Source: Alistipes timonensis (GTDB lineage: Bacteria > Bacteroidota > Bacteroidia > Bacteroidales > Muribaculaceae). Taken from it: 64,000 nucleotides of DNA. A program made the translations under genes and the position numbers. Positions 1 through 8,582 of the stretch are shown here, one piece after another. Each line of letters starts with the position of its first letter. Within the stretch, counting starts at the first letter, position 1. Below the pieces are notes generated by a model. That model had not been told where the DNA came from. It saw nothing but the letters and a program-made list of their open reading frames with translations, and did no database searches. Location of the stretch: assembly GCA_023663385.1 (NCBI GenBank), contig JAMPHO010000001.1, positions 226,233 through 290,232 on the forward strand, in the 5' to 3' direction.

Positions 1-1
1 T

Positions 2-78
2 GGTCCGGTAGCTCAGCTGGATAGAGCAACTGCCTTCTAAGCAGTCGGTCCCGCGTTCGAGTCGCGGCCGGATCACCA
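2..78 (+). tRNA. tRNA-Arg (anticodon TCT)
   Basis: A full cloverleaf folds by eye. The acceptor arm GGTCCGG pairs with CCGGATC (one G-T wobble), the D stem is GCTC/GAGC, and the anticodon stem ACTGC/GCAGT encloses the loop CTTCTAA with anticodon TCT. The T stem is CCGCG/CGCGG around TTCGAGT. The discriminator base A and a genomically encoded CCA end follow at 75-78. It reads AGA codons. A terminator-like hairpin follows directly. Confidence 0.95.
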
Positions 79-92
79 TTAACGAAACCTGC

Positions 93-130
93 GAAGGCGA
101 TGAAGCGATTCACCGCCTTCATTTGTTATA
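93..130 (+). terminator. Hairpin terminator after tRNA-Arg
   Basis: The arms 93-104 and 109-120 form a 12-bp stem with one mismatch and a GCGA tetraloop, followed by a T-rich tail (atttgtta). It sits 15 nt after the tRNA CCA end, so it probably ends the tRNA transcript. Confidence 0.6.
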
Positions 131-809
131 TAAAAAAATGGAGTATGACAAAATATCATCAGGAATCAATAGAGAAAAAGAAAGCGTCAATAGCCTCATG
201 GCAACAGCAGCCGCTGAAGCCAGAAGAATATCGTGCGCAATTCAAGAAATTGCGGGAACAACGGCTTGCAAGGGAGTCCAAATCAATGGACTGAAAAAAT
301 GGGCTATCGATAATTGCTGCTGGATTGAAAACCGCGGTATGTTAGGCGAATTCTCTGACCGTGGATCTGAGAATGAGGTCTATATGGATGTCGTAAACCA
401 AGTAGTGTATAAGCTTAATGACTTTCGATATGCCGATGATAATCTTGAGTCTTTCTTTCAACGATTGAAAATACATAATAATCTTTTCGCCGATTGCGCA
501 TATACGCTTTGTGGCTTTGCCGAGAATCAAGATTCTAAAATTTGTGCAGTAATATCTCAGCCGTTTATTCGTGCCGACCGCGAGGCATCTATTGAGGAAA
601 TTGCGGGGGCATTGGCCTTGATGGGTTTTATGCCACAGCAAGATGGTGAATATTTTACGAATGGCGAAGTTGATATTTTCGACGCGTTACCGAATAATGT
701 TCTTCATGGAATCGACGGCAATCTGTATTTCATTGACACAATTTGCTTGCCATCTGAAGAACACTTTCTTGACTCATACAAATCACTTTCACCCAATTGG
801 ATGAAATGA
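123..809 (+). pseudogene. Polyvalent-protein-kinase-like ORF, probably frameshifted
   Basis: The frame is open from 123, but the convincing protein sequence starts only near 291 (LKKWAIDNCCWIEN). From there it reads like the small kinase-fold domain of Bacteroidales phage and conjugative-element polyvalent proteins: GSENEVYMD (glycine-rich/nucleotide region), VVYKLNDF (the candidate kinase lysine), and LPNNVLHGIDGNLYFIDTI (resembling the catalytic/metal-binding loop, with a late Asp). The family is assigned from memory of these motifs, not from a search. Residues 1-55 of the open frame are probably a shadow of the overlapping 145-294 frame. Low GC and the tRNA flank suggest a remnant of an integrated element. 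It could still be functional if the kinase starts at a non-ATG codon near 291. Confidence 0.5.
145..294 (+). CDS. Small charged protein, possible N-terminal part of the kinase-like gene
   Basis: This 49-residue frame starts at ATG 145, beyond the tRNA terminator. It encodes a very basic, helix-prone peptide rich in Lys, Arg, Glu and Gln, the sort of N-terminus seen on small proteins of Bacteroidales mobile elements. It stops at TGA 292-294, exactly where the +123 frame starts to look like a conserved protein (GLKKWAIDN). A one-base change near 286-294 would join the two frames into one polypeptide of about 220 residues. I therefore think it is either the true N-terminus of a frameshifted gene or a small gene translationally coupled to the next. 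The base composition is clearly AT-richer than the rest of the window. Confidence 0.45.
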   Translation: MTKYHQESIEKKKASIASWQQQPLKPEEYRAQFKKLREQRLARESKSMD

Positions 810-830
810 TATTTACGGGGAGGGAGGCGG

Positions 831-1364
831 TTACCAGTCGCCTTCTTCGGCGTATTCGTCGCTGGGATCGTCGAGGTCAATGTCGATGGGGAAGTCTAAG
901 AGAAAGTTGTCGGTCGGGGTGCCGGGTGTAGTGGCTGAGTTGTCGCTATATTGGCCGTAATCGGCGTCAAAAGCGATGCCCTCCATTTCGTCGAGTCTGT
1001 TCTGGAGCCTGTTGATTTCGTCCTGTAGCAGATCGTAGCGGTCCGACATTTCATCGCAGTCGTCAAGCTGCCCTTCCAGGTCCAATATGCGCTCCTCCAA
1101 TTCATACGCTTCATAATCATCGTATTCGCCGTATTCGTAGTAGGCGTTGGCCGTCGGAGCGAATGCGGCGCGCCCATTGTTCCGTGCGCCGTCGTGCGTG
1201 AACTTTGGGAGGGTCTCTTCGCGCTCGGCTTCGTATCGAGGAATATACGTTTCGTTTCCATTCAAGCAGTTCCCGGGTGTGACGCGTTGATTCCGTTCGC
1301 GCTTAAACAGGCTGAGAATTGCCTTGAAAAGAGCTAACTCACCAATATATTTAAGAATCGACAT
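831..1364 (-). CDS. Acidic coiled-coil protein of unknown function
   Basis: The 177-residue product has no signal peptide that I can see and no family I recognise. A short hydrophobic/basic N-terminus (residues 1-25) is followed by a polar linker and a Tyr/Glu/Asp-rich stretch. A heptad-like region at about residues 85-130 (EERILDLEGQLDD, LLQDEINRLQNRLDEMEG) should form a coiled coil. The C-terminus is extremely acidic (DIDLDDPSDEYAEEGDW). It lies downstream of the transglutaminase-like gene on the same strand with only 39 nt between them, so it may be cotranscribed. It could be a structural or adaptor protein; no function can be assigned. Confidence 0.6.
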   Translation of the reverse strand: MSILKYIGELALFKAILSLFKRERNQRVTPGNCLNGNETYIPRYEAEREETLPKFTHDGARNNGRAAFAPTANAYYEYGEYDDYEAYELEERILDLEGQLDDCDEMSDRYDLLQDEINRLQNRLDEMEGIAFDADYGQYSDNSATTPGTPTDNFLLDFPIDIDLDDPSDEYAEEGDW

Positions 1365-1403
1365 ATATTAATCGGCGGTTACGAGCGGTTCCGACGTATG
1401 CCT

Positions 1404-3014
1404 TTAATCCTTGATGCAATCGGGCGATTGCCAGAACCAGGCGTCATCGGTGGTCAGAATGTGGCAGTTGGTGTAATTGCTTCCAATCGGAAGGAGGGCG
1501 GCATAGGGGCCTTGCGGATGCGCGGCTCGGCCTCCGTGAGCGCTCACATCACCTTCCGGCTCGGCCTGATTGCGGAGACTGGCCGAAATAATGTAAAGGT
1601 TCTTAGCCATATAGTAATCAAGGTAATGCTCTTTGGTCTGTTTGAAGCGATGGTTCCAGTTCGCGTCCTCGTTGAGCACCAGCGGCAAGTCGTTGCTCAG
1701 ACGGTGCCTCACTTCCCCGGGGTGCAGCGGGAGCCCGTTCTCGTCGGTGACGTACGCGGCGAATGTAGGGTCAACCCATACCCATTTTCCGAGAGAGGCG
1801 CACCAGGCGGCGCATATCACATGGCAGTCGTTGTCGGTGTCCCATTTTTTTGACTCGCAGGTCAGGAAACGGGCCGGAATGCCAACGGAGAGCAGGGCTT
1901 CCGTAAGGCATATAGCCAAGGCACGGCAATTGGTTCCGCAGCTGTCGCGGCGGCAAGAGTCGTAGATGTTTCTAAGGTTTCTCGGGCCGGCGGGTAATCC
2001 GTTGCTGCCGTCATGCTGAATGTTGTCGTGAACCCAGTACATCAGTTTCTTGATGCGGCTGAAATCATCGCCATTGCCCGCCACGCTGTCGAGCCTGAAC
2101 CTTTGGCGCGTGATTGTAAGCAGGGAGTCAGTCGGTTGGGCGTAGACAAATCGCTCGCCGCGGGTGGTGTCGGCCGCGTATTCCGGCGACTCTTTGAGTA
2201 TTTCAAGATCTGATTTCACGTCGTCGCCAAGGTTCCAAGCGTATTCCATTGCTTTCGCCAGACGTTCGGCTTCACGGCTCTCAACCTGTTGGAGCGCCGG
2301 AAGCAGGTCTTTGGCGTCGGTATAAGCGCAGCGGCGCATCCACTTTGAATCGCCGGCGGTCAGTACCTGGGCATACCACTGTGCGAGAGCCTCCATATCG
2401 GGTTGGAGCTCCTTGATTCCTTCGAATGTGTCAATGTCGGTTTTCGTGTTGGCTTCAGTGTCGTCAACCCAAAAGTAAACGGAGCTTCCGGTGTATTCTT
2501 TGAACTTGGGGCACTGTTTGTTGCTGGCCGCGTTCAGCCCGAAATCAACCACGAATTTTTCAAAAGCGACTTCTTCGAGTTTCGGGCAATCGAAGGCGAA
2601 TTGCGGTCCCCCGGTGCTCGATATTGGTCCTTCGAACCTTACCGATCTAAGGTTGGGGCAGTGCAATGCAACCGCGCAGTCGAAGTGTCCCACCAGCCCC
2701 TTGACCACAACCTCTTCGAGCTTTGGCATATTCATAAACGAGGCTGCCGGCATATAATCAACGTTGTTGAGAATCACTTTGCGCAGGTTCGGGAAGTTGT
2801 AATCGCCCAGCCGTACGAAGGTGCCTAAGTCGGGGAACTCTATCTCCTCGGCCTCACTGTCGAAGACGAGTGAATCGGGAAAAACCTTAAATCCGTCGCG
2901 GATGGGCGATTCATAATAGCCCGGATCCTTGATGATTACGGTTTCGGCATAGAGTTCTACCGCGGTCGCTACCAGTAGGATTGTGAAGAATAATACTTTG
3001 AATGGTTTGGTCAT
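1404..3014 (-). CDS. Secreted leucine-rich-repeat / transglutaminase-like protein
   Basis: The 536-residue product has an N-terminal signal peptide (about 1-23). Residues 40-170 are BspA/LRR-like with repeating PNLRKVILNN, PKLEEVVVKG and PNLRSVRFEG units. The second half holds a transglutaminase/protease-like core: a Cys in GTNCRALA (about 360), a His in NDCHVICAAW (about 398) and an Asp in WVWVDPTF (about 413), which together match the Cys-His-Asp triad of the superfamily. Bacterial members of this fold are usually thiol hydrolases or protein-modifying enzymes rather than true cross-linkers. The LRR part suggests binding to a protein surface. Substrate is unknown. Confidence 0.75.
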   Translation of the reverse strand: MTKPFKVLFFTILLVATAVELYAETVIIKDPGYYESPIRDGFKVFPDSLVFDSEAEEIEFPDLGTFVRLGDYNFPNLRKVILNNVDYMPAASFMNMPKLEEVVVKGLVGHFDCAVALHCPNLRSVRFEGPISSTGGPQFAFDCPKLEEVAFEKFVVDFGLNAASNKQCPKFKEYTGSSVYFWVDDTEANTKTDIDTFEGIKELQPDMEALAQWYAQVLTAGDSKWMRRCAYTDAKDLLPALQQVESREAERLAKAMEYAWNLGDDVKSDLEILKESPEYAADTTRGERFVYAQPTDSLLTITRQRFRLDSVAGNGDDFSRIKKLMYWVHDNIQHDGSNGLPAGPRNLRNIYDSCRRDSCGTNCRALAICLTEALLSVGIPARFLTCESKKWDTDNDCHVICAAWCASLGKWVWVDPTFAAYVTDENGLPLHPGEVRHRLSNDLPLVLNEDANWNHRFKQTKEHYLDYYMAKNLYIISASLRNQAEPEGDVSAHGGRAAHPQGPYAALLPIGSNYTNCHILTTDDAWFWQSPDCIKD

Positions 3015-3036
3015 AACGAGGGAGCTTTATTGATTG

Positions 3037-3876
3037 TCAGGGTATCAGCGTTCGGGCCTCCGGCGTAAGCAGCGGGGCGACGGCTGAATAGGGTAGGGTG
3101 CAGGTGGGCATCCCGGCGGCGTAGCAGGCTATTTCATACTGCTGGTAGATGAATGTTAGCCCTTTTTCAGTGAAGTAGGGTGCCACCGCGGGGAGGGGGA
3201 ACTCTTGCGAGTCGATAATGAGCGCGTCCTCCATCTTGAAGTCGTCGCCGGTTTCGAAATACTGGCGTGAAACAGCATATTTCACCATGGCTGTCAGCTC
3301 TCTAAGGGAATTCGGCTCGAAGATGTCGTAGCCGAGCCGCAGGCCGTCGGACGTGCGGAAAGTCGCTCCGTTGGCCAGGGTGCCCCCATGGGCGCCGCCG
3401 TTGTACATATATATCGTCGAAGTGAGCGTCACCACCGAGTCAGAGGCGAAAGCCTTGTCAATCTTGGCGTTGTATTCGTAGTTGAAGGCAAAGCCCTCAT
3501 CAGCGCTGAAGCTCTCAAACTCGCCGCGGGCAAATTCGAGCACCCGCTTCCCGGCGTCGGCGACCAGCAGTTGACCGTCGGCGGCGGTTTCACTGGAGAA
3601 AGCCGTCGCGGTGGCGGCGGTGTCAACCGGCGTGATTGTGGAAAGCGTCTGCGCGATCCATTCGCGGGTGCTGTCGAGCAGCTCTTTGCCACCTTCGGTA
3701 GGATACATTACATCGATCTCGCATTTGGCCGTGCAGTTGTTGGCGCTTATCGAATCGGCCCAGGATATTTCGGTTGTGCCCAGGGTGTCGGCTGAGGGGG
3801 GGGGCGCGGTTTTATTGCCGCACGATGCGAGCGCGATTATAGCGAGTGCGGCGGCGTTGATAGCGAAATATTTCAT
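3037..3876 (-). CDS. DUF3298/DUF4163-type lipoprotein
   Basis: The 279-residue lipoprotein starts at ATG 3876; an in-frame GTG at 3882 is less likely. The lipobox ends at Cys19 (IALASC). The body resembles the DUF4163-DUF3298 pair known from the RsiV anti-sigma family and Bacteroidales lipoproteins. It has a central motif with Tyr and Gly (YMYNGGAHGG, about residue 165), followed by the DUF3298-like region with an ALIIDSQEFPLPAVAPYFTEKGLTF-type motif (about 218-245). RsiV-like domains can bind lysozyme, but no transmembrane or sigma-binding part is seen here, so that role is speculation. A Bacteroidetes -7 box lies 65 nt upstream. Confidence 0.7.
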   Translation of the reverse strand: MKYFAINAAALAIIALASCGNKTAPPPSADTLGTTEISWADSISANNCTAKCEIDVMYPTEGGKELLDSTREWIAQTLSTITPVDTAATATAFSSETAADGQLLVADAGKRVLEFARGEFESFSADEGFAFNYEYNAKIDKAFASDSVVTLTSTIYMYNGGAHGGTLANGATFRTSDGLRLGYDIFEPNSLRELTAMVKYAVSRQYFETGDDFKMEDALIIDSQEFPLPAVAPYFTEKGLTFIYQQYEIACYAAGMPTCTLPYSAVAPLLTPEARTLIP

Positions 3877-3940
3877 AATCACAGATAATTATCGTGGCGG
3901 GGGGGGCGTTGAGGCGTGTCCCCGGCATTAATTGTGAAGG

Positions 3941-3948
3941 CAAAGGTA
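3941..3948 (-). promoter_or_regulatory. -7 box TACCTTTG of the DUF3298 lipoprotein gene
   Basis: On the minus strand the sequence reads TACCTTTG, an exact match to the Bacteroidetes housekeeping -7 consensus TAnnTTTG, about 65 nt upstream of the start codon at 3876. No good -33 TTTG is present. Confidence 0.6.
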
Positions 3949-4083
3949 ACAAAAAAATTGTTCCGCAGACTATCGTGGCGCCAAAAATCATCGCCCGTGA
4001 GCAAAACGGCCTTTTCAAGTGTTATATCAGGTGACTTTGGTCAAAAACCGGCGGTATGATACCGCTGTTAAGTGCTTTTTTAG

Positions 4084-4091
4084 TATTTTTG
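4084..4091 (+). promoter_or_regulatory. -7 box TATTTTTG of the efflux operon
   Basis: TATTTTTG matches TAnnTTTG and lies 61 nt before the adaptor start codon at 4152. The -33 region is weak. It is the only promoter-like element in front of the three efflux genes. Confidence 0.55.
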
Positions 4092-4151
4092 CAGTTTATT
4101 CGGCGGTGTCCGGCAATCCGGCCCGCGGCATCACATTTTACGCTTATTCTT

Positions 4152-5408
4152 ATGAAGAGAAAGTTCTCCCCGCGTTCGTTTTTTTCAACCACCGCCGGCC
4201 GGGTGACCGTTATCGCGGCGCTCATACTTCTGGCCGCGGCCATAGTGCTCCCGATTGTGCTGCGCGACAAGGAAACCGAGCCCGTTTATCCCACGGTAGA
4301 GGTTATAATGGTTCCTGTGCGCGATGTGAACATCTATGGCGAGTATGTGGGACGCATCCGCGCCCAGCAGTTCGTCGAGGTGCGCGCCCGCGTCGAGGGT
4401 TACCTCCAGAATATGCTGTTCACCGAGGGTGCCTATATCGAGAAGGGGCAGACCCTTTTCGTGATTGACCCCACGCTCTACCGGGCACGCCTCGAAAAGG
4501 CGAAGGCCCAGCTCAACAAGGCCAAGTCGGTTGCCAAGAAGGCGGAGCGCGACCTGGCCCGCATACGCCCCCTTTTCGAGCAGAACGCCGCGTCGCAGCT
4601 CGACCTCGACAACGCCGAAGCCGCCTATGAGAGCGCCAACGCCGACGTCATCGTCGCCGAGGCCGACGTCACCCAGGCTGAGCTGACTCTCGGCTACACT
4701 TCGGTAAAATCGCCCATTTCGGGCTATATTTCGGAGCGCTCGGCCGATATTGGCACACTCGTTGGCCCCAACAACAAGTCGCTGCTCGCAACCGTTGTGA
4801 AAAGCGACTCAGTAAGGGTTGATTTCTCTATGACCGCCCTTGACTATCTGCGTGGCAAGAGCCGAAACGTTAGCCTTGGCGGAGCCGACAACAAGCAGAA
4901 AGTCAACGCCTACGTCACCGTGACGCTCGCCGACGGCTCGGTTTATCCCTATAAGGGCAACGTCGATTTCGCCGACCCGCAAGTCGATCCGAAAACCGGA
5001 ACATTCTCCGTGCGCGCCGAGATGCCTAACCCCGACCATTCGTTGCTCCCTGGCGAGTTCACCCGCGTAAAGGTGCTCCTCGACGTGCGCGAGAAGGCTA
5101 TCGTGGTTCCCAGCCGCGCGCTCGTGGTCGAGAAAGGTGGCTCGTTTGTCTACGTCATGCGCCGCGACAACATCGTTGAGAAGCGCTTCATCGAAACCGG
5201 CCCCGAGGTGCCCAACGGCGTCATAGTGGAGCGCGGCCTCGCCGAGGGGGAAATTATCGTGGTAGAGGGTTACCACAAACTCTCCCCGGGTATGCGGGTT
5301 AACCCGGTGGTCGGCACGTTTAACGCCGACGGCACCAGCGACGGCCTCGGGCAGTCATCCGCTACCGATTCTGTAAAAACCTCAGCGCCGAAAGCCGATA
5401 AGAAATGA
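4152..5408 (+). CDS. RND efflux periplasmic adaptor (membrane fusion protein)
   Basis: The 418-residue HlyD/AcrA-type adaptor bridges an inner-membrane RND pump and an outer-membrane channel. Start ATG 4152 (MKRKFSPRSF) is preferred to an upstream in-frame ATG at 4056 because it directly precedes an N-terminal anchor helix (about residues 17-38) and leaves the promoter box outside the gene. The lipoyl/barrel-sandwich halves are visible: EVRARVEGYLQNMLFTEGAYIEKGQTLF (about 70-98) and YTSVKSPISGYISERSADIGTLV (about 180-203). Between them lies an alpha-hairpin rich in Lys/Ala/Glu, and a beta-barrel and membrane-proximal domain follow. Its stop overlaps the pump start by 4 nt (ATGA), showing translational coupling. 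Confidence 0.93.
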   Translation: MKRKFSPRSFFSTTAGRVTVIAALILLAAAIVLPIVLRDKETEPVYPTVEVIMVPVRDVNIYGEYVGRIRAQQFVEVRARVEGYLQNMLFTEGAYIEKGQTLFVIDPTLYRARLEKAKAQLNKAKSVAKKAERDLARIRPLFEQNAASQLDLDNAEAAYESANADVIVAEADVTQAELTLGYTSVKSPISGYISERSADIGTLVGPNNKSLLATVVKSDSVRVDFSMTALDYLRGKSRNVSLGGADNKQKVNAYVTVTLADGSVYPYKGNVDFADPQVDPKTGTFSVRAEMPNPDHSLLPGEFTRVKVLLDVREKAIVVPSRALVVEKGGSFVYVMRRDNIVEKRFIETGPEVPNGVIVERGLAEGEIIVVEGYHKLSPGMRVNPVVGTFNADGTSDGLGQSSATDSVKTSAPKADKK

Positions 5409-8400
5409 AGAAGAATTTTTTCCTTGAGCATCCGGTATTCTCCATCGTGATTTCGATCGTGGTGGTGATACTCGGCGGCATCGGCCTCGCGATGCTCCCG
5501 GTCGATCAGTACCCGCGAATAGTGCCCCCGGTTGTGCGCATTTCGGCTTCGTATCCTGGTGCCGACGCATCAACCGTCACCCAGGCTGTCGCCACCCCCA
5601 TCGAGCAGGAACTCAACGGTACCCCGGGTATGATATATATGAGTTCGACCTCATCCAACTCGGGATATTTCTCCGGGTTGGTGACTTTTGACATCAACAC
5701 CGACCCCGAGCTCGCCGCCGTAGACATTCAGAACCGAGTGAAGGCTGCCGAGAGCCGCCTTCCGGCCGAAGTGGTGCAGAACGGCATATCGGTTGAGAAA
5801 GAGACCTCTACGAGGCTTATGACCATAACCGTGCTCAGCGACGACCCGAAGTTCGACGAGGTATACCTAAGTAACTACACCACTCTCAACGTCGTTGATC
5901 TTCTGCGGCGCATCCCCGGCGTGGGGCGCGTCAGCAGTGTCGGCGGTCGCTATTACGCCATGCAGATCAGGGTGCAGCCCGACAAGCTCGCCGACCTCGG
6001 ACTCACCATCAAGGACCTCCAGAACGCCCTCCGCGACCAAAACCGCGAATCCGCTGCCGGTGTCCTCGGTCAGGCTCCTATGGAGGGTGTCGATGTTACG
6101 GTGCCCATCATCGCCCGCGGCCGCCTGTCGTCGGTGGCCGAGTTCGAGGATATAGTTATCCGGGCCAATGCTAACGGGTCGCTCGTCAGGATGCGCGACG
6201 TGGCAACTGTCACCCTTGAAGCGCAGAGCTACAACACCGAGAGCGGAATCAACCTCGGCAACGCCGCGGTGCTGAACATCACCATGCTCCCCGGCGCCAA
6301 CGCCATGGAGGTGGCCGAGCGTGTACGCGAGGAGATGGAGACCATCAGCCGAGGCTTCCCCGAGGGGATTACATACTCGATTCCGTTCGATATGACCACC
6401 TACATATCGGAGTCGATCCACCACGTTTACCGCACCTTCTTCGAAGCGCTTCTGCTGGTTATTCTCGTGGTGTTCCTGTCGCTTCAGAACTGGCGCGCCA
6501 CGCTCATCCCCATTATAGCGGTACCTATCTCGCTTATAGGTACTTTCGGGGTTATGCTCGTGTTCGGCTTCTCGCTCAATATGCTCACTCTGCTCGGCCT
6601 CATCCTCGCGATAGGCATTGTGGTGGATGACGCCATAGTGGTGGTGGAGAATGTCGACCGCATTATGCACACCGAGCACGTTGGCCCACGGGAGGCCACG
6701 CGCCGCGCCATGGACGGCCTCGGTTCGGCCCTGATAGCTATGTCGCTGGTGCTGTGCGCCGTGTTCGTGCCTGTAAGCTTCCTGCCGGGCATCACCGGGC
6801 AGCTTTACCGCCAGTTCACAATCACCATCGCCGTGTCGGTTATTATCTCGACCGTCGTCGCCATTACGCTGTCGCCGGTTATGTGCGCGGCACTGCTCAC
6901 CCCTCCCTCCAACCGCCGCAAATGGCGCCCGTTCCGTCTGATTAACTACTGGCTCGCCAAGGGGGGTAACATCTATTGCCGCCTGATACGCAAGTCGTTG
7001 GCCCATTCCCCCCGTATGTATGCCGGCTTCGGCTTGGCCCTCGTGGCCATATGGTTTATGAACAACCTTATGCCGCAGAGCTTTATGTCGCAGGAGGACC
7101 AGGGTTACTTCACCGTGGAGCTTGAGCTCCCCGAGGGCGCGACTATCGAGCGCACCCGTGCCGTTACCGACAGGGCTATCAAAGAGATTATGGCCGACGC
7201 GGATGTGGAACATGTGCTCAACGTTACCGGCTCGTCGCCCCGCGTGGGCACCAACCAGGCCCATTCACAGCTGACCGTGATACTCAAACCATCGGAGGAG
7301 CGGACTGACAGCGGCTCAATCGACCTGGTGCGCCAGCGCGTGCGCCGCGCTCTTTCGGCGTATCCCGAGAGCAACGTTTACATTTTCACCCCCGCCATTA
7401 TCCCCGGGCTCGGATCGTCGGGCGGTTTCGAAATGGTGCTTGAGGCGCGCGGCGATGCCACTTACGCCGACCTTCAGGCTGCAGTTGACACCCTTAAACT
7501 CTACGCCTCGCGCACCCCCTCGGTGAGCGACCTCTCCACCTCGATGCAAGCCGACATTCCGCAGCTATATTTCGACGTGAATCGCGACAAGGCGCAGATG
7601 CAGGGCATACCCCTGAGCGACATATTTTCGACGATGAAGGCTTTCACCGGCTCGATTTACGTCAACGATTTCAATATGTACAACCGCATTTACAGGGTCT
7701 ACCTCCAGGCTGAAACACCCTACCGCGAGCGGCGCGACAATATGAATCTGTTCTTCGTAAGGAGCGCCGAGGGCGTGATGGTGCCTGTGACCACTCTCGG
7801 TACCTCGCACTACACCACAGGCCCGGGTACGATTTCGCGATTCAATATGTTCAACTCGGCGACCGTGTCGGGCGAGGCGGCCAAGGGCTACTCAACCGGC
7901 GAGGCGATGGCCGACCTTGAGAATATCGTCTACGAAAAGCTCCCCGACAATATCGGGGTTGAATGGAGCGGCCTCTCGTACCAGCAGAAACACGAGAGCG
8001 GCAATACCGGGTTGGTGCTCGGTCTGGCCTTCCTCTTCGTGTTCCTTTTCCTCGCGGCCCTCTATGAAAGTTGGGCGGTGCCCCTCGCTGTGATTCTCTC
8101 GCTCCCAGTAGCGGGCGTGGGCGCATACCTCGGCATATGGGTGTGCGGGCTTGAGAACAATATTTACTTCCAAATCGGCCTGGTGATGCTCGTCGGCCTC
8201 GTGGCCAAGAACGCCATCCTCATCGTTGAGTTCGCCAAGGAGGGTGTCGAGCAGGGACTAACCGCCGCCCAGGCGGCACTCAAAGCGGCCTCGATGCGTT
8301 TCCGCCCGATTGTGATGACCTCGCTGGCCTTTATGCTCGGACTGCTCCCGCTGGTGTTCGCCAGCGGCCCCGGTTCGGCGGCGCGCCGCGACATCGGCAC

Positions 8401-8563
8401 AGGTGTGTTCTTCGGTATGCTCGTGGCCATAACCATCGGTATCATCTATGTGCCCTTCTTCTTCGTTCAGGTGTCGAAACTCGCCAAGCCCAAGATGAAG
8501 AAAACCCGCGCCGTGGCCGGTAAGCTGGCAGGCGCCGTTAAGCAGCGCCTCCGCAAGAAATAA
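5405..8563 (+). CDS. RND efflux pump, AcrB/MexB (HAE1) type
   Basis: The 1052-residue inner-membrane proton/drug antiporter has the normal length for the HAE1 family. The N-terminus MKKNFFLEHPVFSIVISIVV is the usual first transmembrane helix. The proton-relay motif GIVVDDAIVVVENVDR lies in TM4 at about residue 403, with both Asp residues intact. The second half repeats the layout, with LVMLVGLVAKNAILIVEFA at about 925. Two large periplasmic loops (about 40-330 and 560-870) form the porter and docking domains. It starts inside the adaptor stop codon and is followed 19 nt later by the TolC-like gene, so all three form one operon. The substrate cannot be read from the sequence; bile salts or antimicrobials are the usual ones in gut bacteria. 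Confidence 0.95.
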   Translation: MKKNFFLEHPVFSIVISIVVVILGGIGLAMLPVDQYPRIVPPVVRISASYPGADASTVTQAVATPIEQELNGTPGMIYMSSTSSNSGYFSGLVTFDINTDPELAAVDIQNRVKAAESRLPAEVVQNGISVEKETSTRLMTITVLSDDPKFDEVYLSNYTTLNVVDLLRRIPGVGRVSSVGGRYYAMQIRVQPDKLADLGLTIKDLQNALRDQNRESAAGVLGQAPMEGVDVTVPIIARGRLSSVAEFEDIVIRANANGSLVRMRDVATVTLEAQSYNTESGINLGNAAVLNITMLPGANAMEVAERVREEMETISRGFPEGITYSIPFDMTTYISESIHHVYRTFFEALLLVILVVFLSLQNWRATLIPIIAVPISLIGTFGVMLVFGFSLNMLTLLGLILAIGIVVDDAIVVVENVDRIMHTEHVGPREATRRAMDGLGSALIAMSLVLCAVFVPVSFLPGITGQLYRQFTITIAVSVIISTVVAITLSPVMCAALLTPPSNRRKWRPFRLINYWLAKGGNIYCRLIRKSLAHSPRMYAGFGLALVAIWFMNNLMPQSFMSQEDQGYFTVELELPEGATIERTRAVTDRAIKEIMADADVEHVLNVTGSSPRVGTNQAHSQLTVILKPSEERTDSGSIDLVRQRVRRALSAYPESNVYIFTPAIIPGLGSSGGFEMVLEARGDATYADLQAAVDTLKLYASRTPSVSDLSTSMQADIPQLYFDVNRDKAQMQGIPLSDIFSTMKAFTGSIYVNDFNMYNRIYRVYLQAETPYRERRDNMNLFFVRSAEGVMVPVTTLGTSHYTTGPGTISRFNMFNSATVSGEAAKGYSTGEAMADLENIVYEKLPDNIGVEWSGLSYQQKHESGNTGLVLGLAFLFVFLFLAALYESWAVPLAVILSLPVAGVGAYLGIWVCGLENNIYFQIGLVMLVGLVAKNAILIVEFAKEGVEQGLTAAQAALKAASMRFRPIVMTSLAFMLGLLPLVFASGPGSAARRDIGTGVFFGMLVAITIGIIYVPFFFVQVSKLAKPKMKKTRAVAGKLAGAVKQRLRKK

Positions 8564-8582
8564 GCTCTAAGAAGTTTCACTT

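Noticed and set aside
2..78. tRNA 3' end as a proven attachment site
   Set aside because: I found no second copy of the 3' tRNA segment downstream, and no integrase is in the window.
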